Below, piece after piece: positions 51,873 to 62,054 of a stretch of DNA of 64,000 nt. Origin of the DNA: Pictodentalium vernedei (lineage: Eukaryota > Mollusca > Scaphopoda > Dentaliida > Dentaliidae); NCBI GenBank assembly GCA_031216915.1, contig CM062297.1, positions 183,032,083-183,096,082 on the forward strand. The letters run 5' to 3'. How positions within the stretch are numbered: the stretch's first letter is position 1; each line of letters opens with the position of its first letter. A program made the translations under genes and the position numbers. Below the pieces are notes generated by a model, which had not been told where the DNA came from, ran no database searches, and saw only the letters and a list, made by a program, of their open reading frames with translations.

Positions 51873-54800
51873 TATCTTAACTTGACAAAGTCAAGATAAG
51901 CTATTGCCATCACGCGTGCAGAAGTCTGTTAGTCTGTTCACATTTTCCTTTAGCAGGGGCTACACCCTGCAGTTCTTGTCTGATCGTCACAAAATTTCAT
52001 ATATAGGTTTGGGGTCATGTCTAGATGAGAACGTCCCCTTTTGGGCGCGATCGGTTCCAAAAACCGAAAACTATTAGCACAGTCTACAGGTTGTATTTAT
52101 GAAGGGATTTCATTGTAACTTGGTAGGATGCCTCTGTATAATGCCTAGATGAGAACGTCCCCTTTTGGGCATGATGTGATGGCTGCCCAAGCCCGAAACC
52201 CCCAAACTTTTAGCACAGTCTGCAGGTCATGTTTAATATGGAGGGATTTCATTGTAACTAGGTAGGATGACTCCTTATGATGTCTAGAGGAGAATTTCCC
52301 CATTTGGGCGTGATCTGCCAACCGTGACGACTGCCCGAGCCCAAAACCCCAAAACCTTTAGCACAGTCTACAGGTCATATTTATTGAGGAATTTCATTGT
52401 AACATGGTGGGTTGACTTCATATAATGTCTATATGAGAAAGTCCCCTTTTGGACGTGATTGGGAAACTGTGACGGCTACAGGTGCCCGAAGCCCGAAAAC
52501 CTTTAGCACAGTCTACAGGTCATATTTATGGAGGGATTTCATTGTAACTTGGTAGGATAACTCCAAATAATGTCTAGATGAGAACGTCCCATTTTGATCA
52601 CGATCATTCAGCCTTGATGGGTGCCCGAGCCCCAAAACCTTTAGCATAGGCAAAAGGTCATATTTATGGATGGATTTCATTGTAACCTGTTAGGTTGACT
52701 AGATGATGACATCCCCTTTTGGTCATGATTGGTCAACTGTGATGGCTACAGGCACCCGAAGCCCGAATACCTTGAGCACAGTCTACAGGTCATATTTATG
52801 AAGGGATTTCATTGTAACTGCGTAGGATCACTCCAGATGATGCCCAGATGAGATTGTCCCCTTTGGTTGCGATCATTCAACCATAATGGAAGCCCGAGCC
52901 CGAAAACCTTTAGCACACTCTACAGCACACTCTACCGATCATTCAGCCTTTATAGTCTATAGGTCGTATTTATGATGGATTTCATTGTAACTTGTTAGCT
53001 TGACTCCATATAATGCCTAGATGATGACATCCCCTTTTGGTCATGATTGGTCAACTGTGATGGCTACAGGGGCCCAAAGCCCGAAAACCTTGAGCACAGT
53101 CTACAGGTCATATTTATGAAGGGATTTCATTGTAACTTCGTAGGATCACTCCAGATGATGCCCAGATGAGAATGTCCCCTTTTGGTTGCAATCATTCAAC
53201 CATGATGGCTGCCCGAGCCTGAATCCTGAAAACCTTTAGCACACTCTACAGGTCATATTTATGAAGGGATTTCATTGTAACCTTGTAGTTTGACTTCATA
53301 TAACGTCTATATGAGAACGTTCCCTTTTGGACGTGATTGGGCAACTGTGACGGCTATAGGGTCCTGAAGCCCGAAAACCTTTAGTACAGTCTACAGGTCA
53401 TATTTATGAAGGGATTTCATTGTACCTTGGTAGGATGACTCCAAATAATGTCTAGATGAGAACGTTCCCTTTTGGTTGCGATCATTCAGCCTTGATGGCT
53501 GCCCAAGCTCAAAAACCTTTAGCATAGTCTGTAGGTCGTATTTATGGAAGGATTTCACTGTAACTTGATAGGTTGACTCCATATAATGCCTAGGTGATGA
53601 CATCCCATTTTGGTCATGATTGGTCAACTGTGACCGCTACAGGGGCCCAAAGCCCGAAAACCTTGAGCACAGTCTACAGGTCATATTTATGAAGGGATTT
53701 CATTGTAACTTCGTAGGATCACTCCAGATGATGCCCAGATGAGAATGTCCCCTTTTGGTTGTGCTCATTCAACCAAGATGGCTGCCTGAGCCCAAAGCCC
53801 GAAAAACTATAGTATAGTCTACAGGTCATATTTAGAAGGGATTTCATTGTAACTTGGTAGGTTGACTTCATATAATGTCTAGATGAAAACCTCTCCTTTT
53901 GGACACAATTGGGCAACTGTGACGGCTACAGGGGCCATAAGCCTGAAAACCTTTAGCACGGTCTAGAGGTCATATTTATGAAGGGATTTCATTGTAACTT
54001 GGTAGGATGTCTCCAGATAATGTTGAGATGAGAACATCCCCATTTGGTCGCGATCATTCAGCCTTGATTGCTGTCCGAGCCCAAAACCCCAAAACCTTTA
54101 GCATAGTCTGTAGGTCGTATTTATGGAAGGATTTCATTGTAACTTGTTAGGTTAACTCCATATAATGCCTAGATGACGACATCCCCTTTCGGTCGTGTTT
54201 GGTCAACTGTGATGGCTTCAGGGGACCGAAGCCCGAAAACCTTGAGCACAGTCTACAAGTCATATGTATGAAGGGATTCCATTGTAACTTCATAGGATCA
54301 CTCCAGATTATGCCCAGATGACAACACCCCCCTTTTGGTTGCAATCATTCAACCATGATGGCTTCCGGAGCCCAAACCCAAAAAACTTCAGTACAGATGT
54401 ACAGGTCGTATTTGTGAAGGGATTTCATTGTAACTTAGTAGAATGACTCAGTATAATGTCGAGATGAGGATGTCCCCTTTTAGGGTCTACCGTCATGGCT
54501 ACACAGGCCTGAAGCCCGAAAACATTTAGCACAGTCTACAGGCCATATTTATGAAGGGATTTCAATGTAACTTGATAGGATGACTCATTTTGGAATAATT
54601 TCACTGTAACTTGGTAACTTTCATTGACACACGTTAACTGTTAGGGCCACATACATTAACTGTGAGGTCATATTAACCCACCCCTCAGCTCTTTAGTACA
54701 GTGTACACCTCATATTATTTTTATTAAAAACATAGCATACAGGGAACAGAAATGAACATATTCCCAATTATCACAATTCTTGTCTTATTTCATAATCCTT

Positions 54801-54880
54801 TCATAAACATTGAACATTATCCTTTTCATCAAACCCAACATACAGACAAGTTAAGCTACAGTGTCATTGACACTTTCATT
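51873..54880 (+). mobile_element. HINE/pearl-like element with long tandem core
   Basis: Left end TTATCTTAACTTGACAAAG, right end CAAGTTAAGCTACAGTGTCA plus hairpin and TTTCATTATTTTT. Between them are about 20 tandem units of roughly 130-147 bp with TATTTATGAAGGGATTTCAT, TCTAGATGAGAACGTCCCC and AAAACCTTTAGCACAGTCTA. It is the same family as 62055-64000. Small open frames on both strands are by-products of the repeat. Confidence 0.78.
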
Positions 54881-54882
54881 AT

Positions 54883-55240
54883 TTTTATGCCCCCGAAAAT
54901 ATTTTTTCAGATGCATATAGTGTCTGTCTGTAAATATTTTTTCAGATGCATATAGTGTCTGTCTGCCTGTCTGTCCTCCGTCCATCCATCCATCCGTCCA
55001 TCCTTCCATGCACCGTCTGTCTGTCCGGCAGGAAGATTTTCATGTCCGCTCCATAACACCTCTGAGATGCTCCGTTGGATTTTCCGGAGACTTGGCATAC
55101 ATGTTGCTTATGGGGAGACGATGTGTCATGCACAAAATCTTTTTGGGTTCGATGGAGGTCAAGGTCACATATCAAGGTCATAGTTCAGGGACATCTGTGG
55201 ACATGCGGTCACTGTTAGTCATGTTTTATTATGCATTGTT
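54883..55240 (+). repeat. Microsatellite-anchored repeat
   Basis: ATGCCCCCGAAAATATTTTT, a duplicated 39-bp block (ATTTTTTCAGATGCATATAG at 54901 and 54940), then CTGTCC/CATCC array and GGAGACTTGGCATACATGTTG. Same layout as 33690-34213. Confidence 0.65.
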
Positions 55241-55950
55241 GGTGTCTAGAGGAAGCTTTTTTTTTGTTTTGGACCAGTCAGCTGAACCAAGATGTCCACC
55301 AGTGGCCAATTCATTATGGCTTCCATTTTGGTCATCTTGAATTTGGTTTCCATCCAATAACTAATGAGGGAGCACGGTGGCTCAGTGGTAGACTGTTGGA
55401 CTTCTATGCTAGAGGTCCCAAGTTCGATCCCCATGCGAGACGACCCGCGTTGTGACCTTAGGCAAGGCACTTTATCCCGGTTGCCTAGATGAGGGCACGA
55501 TGATGCCGTGTACTAAGGCGTACTGCACGTTGATGGTGCACATGTCTTCAACCACTGTAACCCTGCTTGAGCGGAGCTTGAACAGAGTTAGAATGTTGAG
55601 GAGCTGACAGATGCTCGCCGATGCTCGGTGGTTCTCTCCGGGTACTCCGGCTTCCTCCACCCGTAAAACTGTCACGGTCACGATTAGCCATTGTGCATAA
55701 GTATGTGACCTTAAACACCAATAAATAAATAATGAGTACTGACTTGAATCAATTTCAATTTTTGGTTATGCAATATTAGTGTTTAGAGGAAGCTTCCTTT
55801 TGATTTTGGATCAGCTAGCCAGTTCAGTATGGCAGCCATATTGAATTTGGTTTCCGTCCAATAACTAATGAATGCTGACTCAAATCAATTTTCTTTTTCT
55901 TTGATGCATTGCTTAGAGGAAGCTTACTTTCATTTGGTTATGCCCTCGAG
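55240..55950 (+). repeat. Family V repeat, split by a SINE
   Basis: Units containing TTTGGTTTCCATCCAATAAC and GGAAGCTT occur before (to 55368) and after (from 55737) the SINE. Pairing CCAATAACTAATGAG with TAATGAGTACTGACTTGAA reconstructs the uninterrupted phrase seen intact at about 55858-55885. Confidence 0.75.
55369..55729 (+). mobile_element. Full-length SINE, tRNA-like head, tail type 2, 7-bp target duplication
   Basis: Flanked by TAATGAG at 55362-55368 and 55730-55736. Head: GGTGGCTCAGTGGTAGAC (A box) and AAGTTCGATCCCC (B box). Body: GGCAAGGCACTTTATCCCGG, TGCACGTTGATGGTGCAC. Tail: CATTGTGCATAAGTATGTGA and (AATA)n. It is the cleanest SINE in the window and a good reference for the family. 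Confidence 0.9.
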
Positions 55951-56454
55951 AGACTTATCTACTTTTTTATGACACTGTCAGGATCATATGCCACGCTTTG
56001 CGTTGCTTTTGGTACATCATTAAGAAAAGGCATGATTCTTGGACTATTTTAGTCACTACTGAGAGGCTCAAGGATTGACAATTCATCCTATGGAAATTGA
56101 TGGCCTCGGTTTATATCGGGTTCTGTTCAAGGTGAGCACTTCAGGCCCCTTGGGGCTTCTTGTTTACGTTTGCATTGGTTATAAAAAGAATACAGGCAGT
56201 AGCCAAAATGACATGCAGGATGGCCTGAGAAAAAGATTTTTAACCTTTTTTAGGCGCAAACATTTGTCTTTATCATCTTGTGTTGTAACTTTGTAATTAA
56301 GTGTTCTTTGAATAGCTCCAGAATACTTCCAGGCACTTTTATTTTACCCTGATGATTGGGGTTTCCATGCATTTTGGAATGCCTTGAAACTGTTTGAACT
56401 CAGAAGTAATTATTTTAATTGGTCCTGGAAAATAGAATCTTTTTGTTCTTCAAT

Positions 56455-56660
56455 CAAATTTTATTATTTTTTTGGCTAAAAAAGGGTAGCTTGTGACATC
56501 TTATTGGAATGAATTCATTGAGTTTGTTCCAATGTTGAGTCATAAGCTGTGTTTTTAGGCAAAAAATGACAAACGTTTTAGTTTTTCAAGAAATTGGTTT
56601 GCAAGTGTTGTAATCTATATATGCTAGATAAAGAGCTAACCATTAGAGGCCTAATTCCAA
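56455..56660. mobile_element. piggyBac-like MITE remnant
   Basis: Keeps the fold-back core ATTGGAATGAATTCATTGAG / TTGTTCCAATG and arms GACATCTTA / TGAGTCATAAGC of the 11466 family, but the ends are lost. Confidence 0.55.
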
Positions 56661-56751
56661 CTTTAGTCACTTTTTGCTGCAACAAAATGCATGCCCTGAT
56701 ATGCAGTCCAAGGTAACCTTGCAAGTTACATTCTTCGTACTCTGGCAGTTA

Positions 56752-57052
56752 AGAGCGTGGTGGCTCATTTGTAAGTTCATTGGACTTCTGATTGAAAGGG
56801 TGATGGTTTTATCCAAACACATGTCATCTACATGTGTCATTGGGCCATTAAAAAGCAGACTGCACATTGATGGTTCGCTCAACCAATATGAAACCCATTT
56901 GTGCCCTGTTAGTATGGTGGAGAGTGTAACAGTTAATTGTTGATGCTTGGCAATTCACAACAGGTACTCTAGCTTCTACCTGCAAAATTGTATAACACAA
57001 TATGACCCTTGCTGTTGAATGCACTGTTAAACCACAATAAATGAACAAACAG
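56752..57052 (+). mobile_element. Old SINE, tail type 1
   Basis: Head AGCGTGGTGGCTCATTTGTA, body CTGCACATTGATGGTTCGC, tail CTGTTAAACCACAATAAATG. Strongly diverged from 55369-55729, so probably an ancient copy. Confidence 0.7.
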
Positions 57053-57371
57053 TGTTGGCTGTTAAAAAAGTGGCAAAAATTTATAAAAATCTAGAGGCTT
57101 TAAGGGTTACAAATTTTTTCCAACAGTGTATCAGATACTTAATGTTATTTGTTGAAACATACTAAGATTTGATGTAGAATAGCTCTGGGCACAAGAAGAA
57201 TCTATAATGAAGGCTTTATTATGAATGATGATTTAAAGCAAAAAAGTCTTTGTACTCCATAGAAGCAACTCAGCCTTGGCTGAAAGCTATTCTCAGACTG
57301 AGTTTACCTTACACATGATTTCTTGTTTTGGAAGTATAAAGCAAATTTATTCCAATGGAGAGATGTATGTA

Positions 57372-57613
57372 CAGTATGGCGGCTGTGGGCTGGTCACTTT
57401 TCACAGCTAGGAAATATTTTAATGGATGCAATAATTTTAGATTCTAAACACTAATTATGGGAATAATCACAAAAAATTTAATTAATAAAGCACCGGGTAT
57501 AACCCGGTGCTTCATCAGTTAAAATTTTGCTGATGATTTTATTACCTGGTAAACACATGCATGGACATCACTGTGAACATGTGGATTATGACCAGTCCGT
57601 GGCGACTGTACTG
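57372..57613. mobile_element. pogo/mariner-like MITE (type 2)
   Basis: TA-flanked, left CAGTATGGCGGCTGTGGGCT, right end mirrors it as GGCGACTGTACTG. Central palindrome AAGCACCGGGTATAACCCGG TGCTT region. Homologue at 61111-61356 and a structurally similar element at 60446-60702. Confidence 0.78.
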
Positions 57614-58569
57614 TATGTATGTCTGAAATATACTCAGATTGATATCATCCATGCATTTTCAAATTTGCCACAAGTATATTACAGCTAAAAATGGGAAGAA
57701 TATTGCAGTTGAATTCTTATTTCGATTTCTTATTTAAACTTATTAAGCATCTTGTCTTCCCCTTCTCCAGTCAACAGTTTTTAATGTGACTTTGAAAAAT
57801 AACAGTCACTTATGTCACTACAAAAAAGTAGTGCTCAAATGACTAGTGAATTCCAAAGTCGACTAGTCAATACCCAAAAGTCAAGTCGACTTCGACTAGT
57901 CATTGGTGATAACCTGTCTCCTTATAACAGTGTTGGTGTTCTGGTAGAGTGCTGAAGGTCCAAATTTGGCTTCACTTGGGCATTCATATACAGCAACTTA
58001 CTGGAACATTATTCTGTTAATGTGCTTCTAATTATGCTAAGAGTGAAATTATATAGTCTTATTCAATTTGCCTTGTTGCGATTTATGGGAGAGTGCCTAT
58101 AAATTGCAACAAGGCAAATTAATAACATATCCTGATAGCCCAAAATAATTCAGCACTCTACTAGTACCAGTTAAAACAAACTACTGTCACTACTATTAGA
58201 TAGCAATAGATGTATACATTGATTGCCCAATATTACTGTTCAAACTGTCTGACTGTGGCTCAGAAGGGATACTATTTACCTAAAAGCTTGAACTCCTCCG
58301 ACTAGTCGACTGCACAATTGAGAGTCGACTACTGGTTTGCCCAGAGCCGACATCGACTAGTCGACTAATCGTTTGAGTACTACAAAAAAGTCAAGGCATC
58401 AGATCTTTAAAAACGGTTTTCAATGTTTTTATTGAAATGAAACCAATACTATAAGCCATGAGAGTGGGCCATGATCATGTTAGTTGTATATATAATGGAA
58501 CACCATTTTGATTATTCAGAAATATGTTTGTTCACAATCTTCTTTATCATTATTTTTTCTCCTTTTCAG
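57614..58569. other. Intron 7, 3' end; fold-backs only
   Basis: Contains repeated GACTAGTC/GTCGAC motifs at 57840-57905 and 58298-58375 that mirror each other around a palindrome GCCTTGTTGCGATTTATGGG..ATTGCAACAAGGC (58070-58128). This is probably one long fold-back of about 0.55 kb (57835-58385). No exon is seen before exon 8. Confidence 0.6.
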
Positions 58570-58692
58570 ACAACCTACTCAGTTGATAAATATATTACAA
58601 GAAAGACAAGTACCAGATATCCACTTTGGAGGTGGTGGAATTATCTGCATAGAACATGGTCATGGATGTGGAATGCAATGTTTATGTTTGGT
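58570..58692 (+). CDS. Host gene exon 8
   Basis: Acceptor TCCTTTTCAG, donor GGT|gtatgt. 123 bp, 41 codons, phase 0/0: TTYSVDKYITRKTSTRYPLW followed by RWWNYLHRTWSWMWNAMFMF and G. It has six Trp in 18 residues and an Arg/Trp-rich run, then turns hydrophobic. Together with exon 9 it suggests an amphipathic or membrane-entering segment. The family is not recognised, but the unusual composition should make it easy to match. Confidence 0.82.
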
Positions 58693-58729
58693 GTATGTTG
58701 AAACTTTGAAATCATTTTAGTCTCCTTAA

Positions 58730-58952
58730 CCCTTTGGACTCTGATGGTATATTCCAATCCAGTCCAGAGCCATCAGCTGGTAGTCAGTATTTGTTAATTC
58801 AGGGAAGACCAATGAATATTTCCTGCCTTTGGGCTGCTCATTGAAAATCTGGATTGGTCTGCCATACAAATTCACTCTGCACCTGTCTACTTTATGAATT
58901 CAAGTCGTATCACAATCGTGGACTGGAAAACAAGCCTTTCAGGTTTAAAGGG
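58730..58952. mobile_element. piggyBac-like MITE, second family
   Basis: TTAA on both sides (58726-58729, 58953-58956); left CCCTTTGGACTCTGATGG, right GCCTTTCAGGTTTAAAGG. The arms share TCCAGTCCA/TGGACTGGA and GAAAATCTGGATTGG fold-backs. It starts 37 bp after exon 8. Confidence 0.7.
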
Positions 58953-59224
58953 TTAATTGCATCTGAAACGTTTGGCAGATAAATGTAGCCCTACATTGTA
59001 TTTATGCTTATAAATTATAAATTTCTTCTATTTTAAGTATGTCTTGCAAAGAGTAAGAAAACTGATGTAACATTAAGCTGACTTTCTATAGTTAGATGTT
59101 AAATGGCTTTGAGAGATATTGCATACCATATTTTATTATCATCAAATTGAAGGTGTGATTTATCTGCAAAAATGTATTTGTGTTTGATGGACTGTTTTGA
59201 TATGCCGCTTTATAAAAACAGTCA

Positions 59225-59845
59225 TATTATGTTATGGTGTTGGCCTCCATCCATCCATTCATCCATCTGTCCATCCATCTGTCTGTCTGTCCGAAATTTT
59301 TTTCCAGACTTTTTTCGTTATGGATGGACATATTGAGAAAATTTTTGGTATACAGCTTTGTTATGGATACTTACAGATCAAGTTCGAATTTCGGTCTGCT
59401 CAGTTGATTTTTGGTGGAGTTACTGCCCCTGAACTTAGTTACTGTTTTCCAGACTTTTTTCGTTATGGATTGACATATTGAGAAAATTTGTTATTTATAG
59501 CTTTGTTATGGATAATTACAGATCAAATTCGAATTTCGTTCCATTCGGTTCATTTTTAGTGGAGTTACTGCCCTTGAACTTAGACTTTTTAGAGTTTTCC
59601 GGATTTATTATCATTTTCCGGATTTTTTTTTCGTTATGGTTGGACATATTGAGAAAAGTTTTGGGTTATAGCTTTGTTGTGGATACGTGCAGATCAAGTT
59701 CGAATTTCATTCTGCATGGTTGATTTTTGGTGGAGTTACTGCCCTTGAACTTAGAATTTTTACCATTTTCCAGACTTTTTTATATGCCCGCATAATGTTT
59801 TATAATTTTTGGAAGTACGGGCGTATTATACACCATCAAACGGTG
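59225..59845 (+). repeat. Microsatellite-anchored repeat with ~150-bp tandem units
   Basis: CCATCCATCC/CTGTCTGTC array (59246-59292) followed by three units containing CCAGACTTTTTTCGTTATGG, ACATATTGAGAAAA, AGCTTTGTTATGGATA and GGAGTTACTGCCCYTGAACT. It ends with a hairpin of GCCCGCATAAT / AAGTACGGGC. Confidence 0.75.
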
Positions 59846-60443
59846 TCCTCTGGTTAAGTTAGAGACTGATATTGTCCATGAAGAAAGTGAAACCACTCAC
59901 TTGCTTCTTTACAGCTTTTTTTTCACACCTTCATGTGATATTCAGGCCTGTACAAGTTGGGCAATCAGTTGTTTATTAGTTTAAACAATATTTTCAAAAG
60001 CGAAACAAAAACATTTTTAGCAGTTATATGACATTGGTGCCCCCTCATCTTGTATCATAAGTTCTTCTTTTTAATTCTATGTAGGCTGCCGTGACTGTTG
60101 TTTCTAGGCAAGTTACTAAATAGGCAGCCAAGACATGATTAGGAAGCACTGGAAAGCTTAGAGCTGAGCCTGTGAGTTCACACTTGGCATTGTTTGGAAA
60201 AAGGGAAACAAATGCATTTTAGCAGTTCACTGACTTTGTTGCCTCCACATCTTGTATCATAGGTTGTTCTTTTTAACCCTTGAGGGCCTGGAGATTTTTA
60301 TACACTTTTCCTGCACTATAACAATCAACATCCTGTGACTGTTCAGTTTTTCTTGACATTTCTTGGCTGTCCCATCATGCAGACTCTGTGTAAAGTTACC
60401 CAATGACAGTTGTTTCTAGGCAAGTCTAACCTTCCTATGTACC
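59846..60443. other. Intron 8 segment; no gene seen
   Basis: Unique-looking AT-rich sequence with two similar phrases (GTTGTTTCTAGGCAAGT at about 60097 and 60408, CATCTTGTATCATAGGTTGT pairs at 60045 and 60250), indicating an old local duplication of roughly 200-310 bp. Confidence 0.5.
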
Positions 60444-60445
60444 TA

Positions 60446-60702
60446 CAGTACGTGGAGAGTGGATTGTAAATAAATCACCCACAGAGTGGAGTTATCACCC
60501 AAGCTATAACTTTCAAATTTTGTATATATCGGCAAAAAACACAAGCAGTGTTTCAGCCAATGGATCTCCGGGTTTAACCCGGAGGTCCATTGGCTGAAAC
60601 TTTGCTGGTGCTGGTTATGCTTTGCAACAAATTTGCAATTAATGCTCGGGTGGAATCTCCACTCTGCAGGTGATTTAGTGATAATACACTCTCCACGTAC
60701 TG
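60446..60702. mobile_element. MITE with TA target duplication and long TIRs
   Basis: TA|CAGTACGTGGAGAGTG ... CACTCTCCACGTACTG|TA, a perfect 16-bp terminal repeat. Subterminal GTGGAG/CTCCAC pairs and a palindrome around GGGTTTAACCC (perfect arms CCAATGGA.CTCCGGGTT) are inside. Good candidate for a mariner/pogo-type non-autonomous element of more recent age. Confidence 0.85.
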
Positions 60703-61110
60703 TAGAAACATCTGCCAAGGTACTTTCAATGTATCCTGTAACGTTACCCAAGATGGGGCACCTGTTCTGTTACAGAAAAAAATGATTGAAGTCAGAATAA
60801 GGTCTATAAAGGTTAATTAACAATTAAAAATTTCTGATTTTCTAAAAAAAAAAATTGTGTGTATTTTCTGTAAATCATGTCAAGTAAAGGGTTATTGCTT
60901 TTCGCATTTTCTTTCTGAATGGTATCTCAAAACTGTTTACAACAACTGTTTGTATCCATTCTACATTTGTAGGAAGGTTGGTAATTTGTCTTCATGACTG
61001 ATTTATTAGTTTAAACAATATTTATTCAGCAAGAATGATACAATACATACCACAACATAACTTCGACTACAGACTGAAAACAACTATAAACTATACGGAA
61101 TAGGAGAGTA

Positions 61111-61356
61111 CAGTACAGTCGTCGTGGACTGGTCATTTTCCACAGGTGGGCAGTATTTCTAGGGATGTAATAATATTAGATTCCAAACACTAATTTTAGG
61201 AATAATCATCAAAAATTTAATAAATGAAGCACTGGGTACAACCCGGTGTTTCATTTATTAAAATTTTACTGATGATGATTTTTATTACCTGGTAAATGCA
61301 TCTGTTGACATCACTGGCCATGCGTGGCTTAAGACGAGCTCACAGTGGCTGTACTG
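61111..61356. mobile_element. pogo/mariner-like MITE (type 2)
   Basis: TA|CAGTACAGTCGTCGTGGACT at the left and GTGGCTGTACTG|TA at the right; centre AAGCACTGGGTACAACCCGG. Homologue of 57372-57613, with about the same length. Confidence 0.8.
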
Positions 61357-61622
61357 TATGTAATATTATCGAAAGGAATGAAACTACAATCGACTTATTT
61401 ATTACTAATCCACCATATTGATTCATTTTTATCTGCCCATGGGCTGCTCAATTTTTTTATGCAAAATTTTATGCCTTCAGTTATGAGAAAGGTAACTAAA
61501 TTTGTCATGTTACACAGAGTTTTATATCTTTTATAATATTCTGTAATTTATATAATATATTTTATAATATTTAAAAATGTAATTCATAGCAGAATGAGCT
61601 AAATGCAAAAATCATTTTGCAG
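61357..61622. other. Intron 8, 3' end
   Basis: AT-rich sequence with short TATAATAT repeats near 61545-61572, leading to a TTTTGCAG acceptor. Nothing else is seen. Confidence 0.55.
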
Positions 61623-61712
61623 GTAATCATTCCATGGTGTAGTCCAGTCAGCTTCAGGGCCTTATTTTACTTTGAACCTTTTAAACCAGACCTTGAACTT
61701 AGCCAAGTAGAG
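61623..61712 (+). CDS. Host gene exon 9
   Basis: Acceptor CATTTTGCAG, donor GAG|gtaagt. 90 bp, 30 codons, phase 0/0: VIIPWCSPVSFRALFYFEPF followed by KPDLELSQVE. Joined to exon 8 it extends the hydrophobic stretch (WNAMFMFG-VIIPWCSP), then becomes acidic. The gene continues beyond 64000; no further exon is seen because a tandem-repeat element fills the rest. Confidence 0.83.
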
Positions 61713-61812
61713 GTAAGTCACTGTGTTATGTGTTACAAGTTGATAACCTTGAATTTTGTGAATTTTGTTAAGAACTGAGAACTTGTTAACCTTGAATCTT
61801 ATTGTGTACTCA

Positions 61813-62054
61813 TTATACCCCCCGCAACGAGTTGTGTGTGTGTGTGGAGGGAGGGGGGGGGGGGGTATTGGAATCACCTTGTCCATCTGTCAGTCAATCC
61901 ATCTGTCCATCCATATGTCCATCCATCCATCTGTCTGTCCATCTGTCCATCCATCCATAGACATAATTTTGTGCGGAGTTTTTCTTAGACATTTATGGAC
62001 CAATCTGCTTGAAACTTGGTATGAATGTTCACCACCATAAGAACCTGTGCACCT
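61813..62054 (+). repeat. Microsatellite-anchored repeat
   Basis: TATACCCCCCGCAACGAG, (GT)n, a G-run (61847-61864), then CATCTGTCC/CATCC array to about 61960 and GAAACTTGGTATGAATGTTC. Same layout as 33690-34213; 100 bp after exon 9. Confidence 0.72.

Larger units (their letters stand above)
12287..61712 (+). other. Host multi-exon gene of unknown function (partial, at least nine exons)
   Basis: Nine exons with AG acceptors and GT donors (mostly gtaagt) join without any phase conflict: 0 (1-2), 1 (2-3), then 0 at every later junction. Together they encode roughly 335 residues of one protein, open at both ends. The predicted chain begins with helix-rich, charged sequence (exons 1-3), has a Cys-containing polar exon 4, charged helical exons 5-6, a basic segment in exon 7, then a very Trp- and aromatic-rich, probably membrane-associated segment (exons 8-9). 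I do not recognise the family. DIRS copies A and 3 lie in sense orientation in introns 3 and 7. Additional exons in the long introns cannot be excluded. Confidence 0.75.

Noticed and set aside
51873-54880. CRISPR or coding tandem repeat
   Set aside because: Units of about 140 bp with no unique spacers and no consistent frame; flanked by HINE-like ends.
55380-55450. A genuine tRNA gene
   Set aside because: A and B boxes are present, but the body of a SINE follows directly and the segment cannot fold as a complete tRNA with acceptor stem; it is a SINE head.
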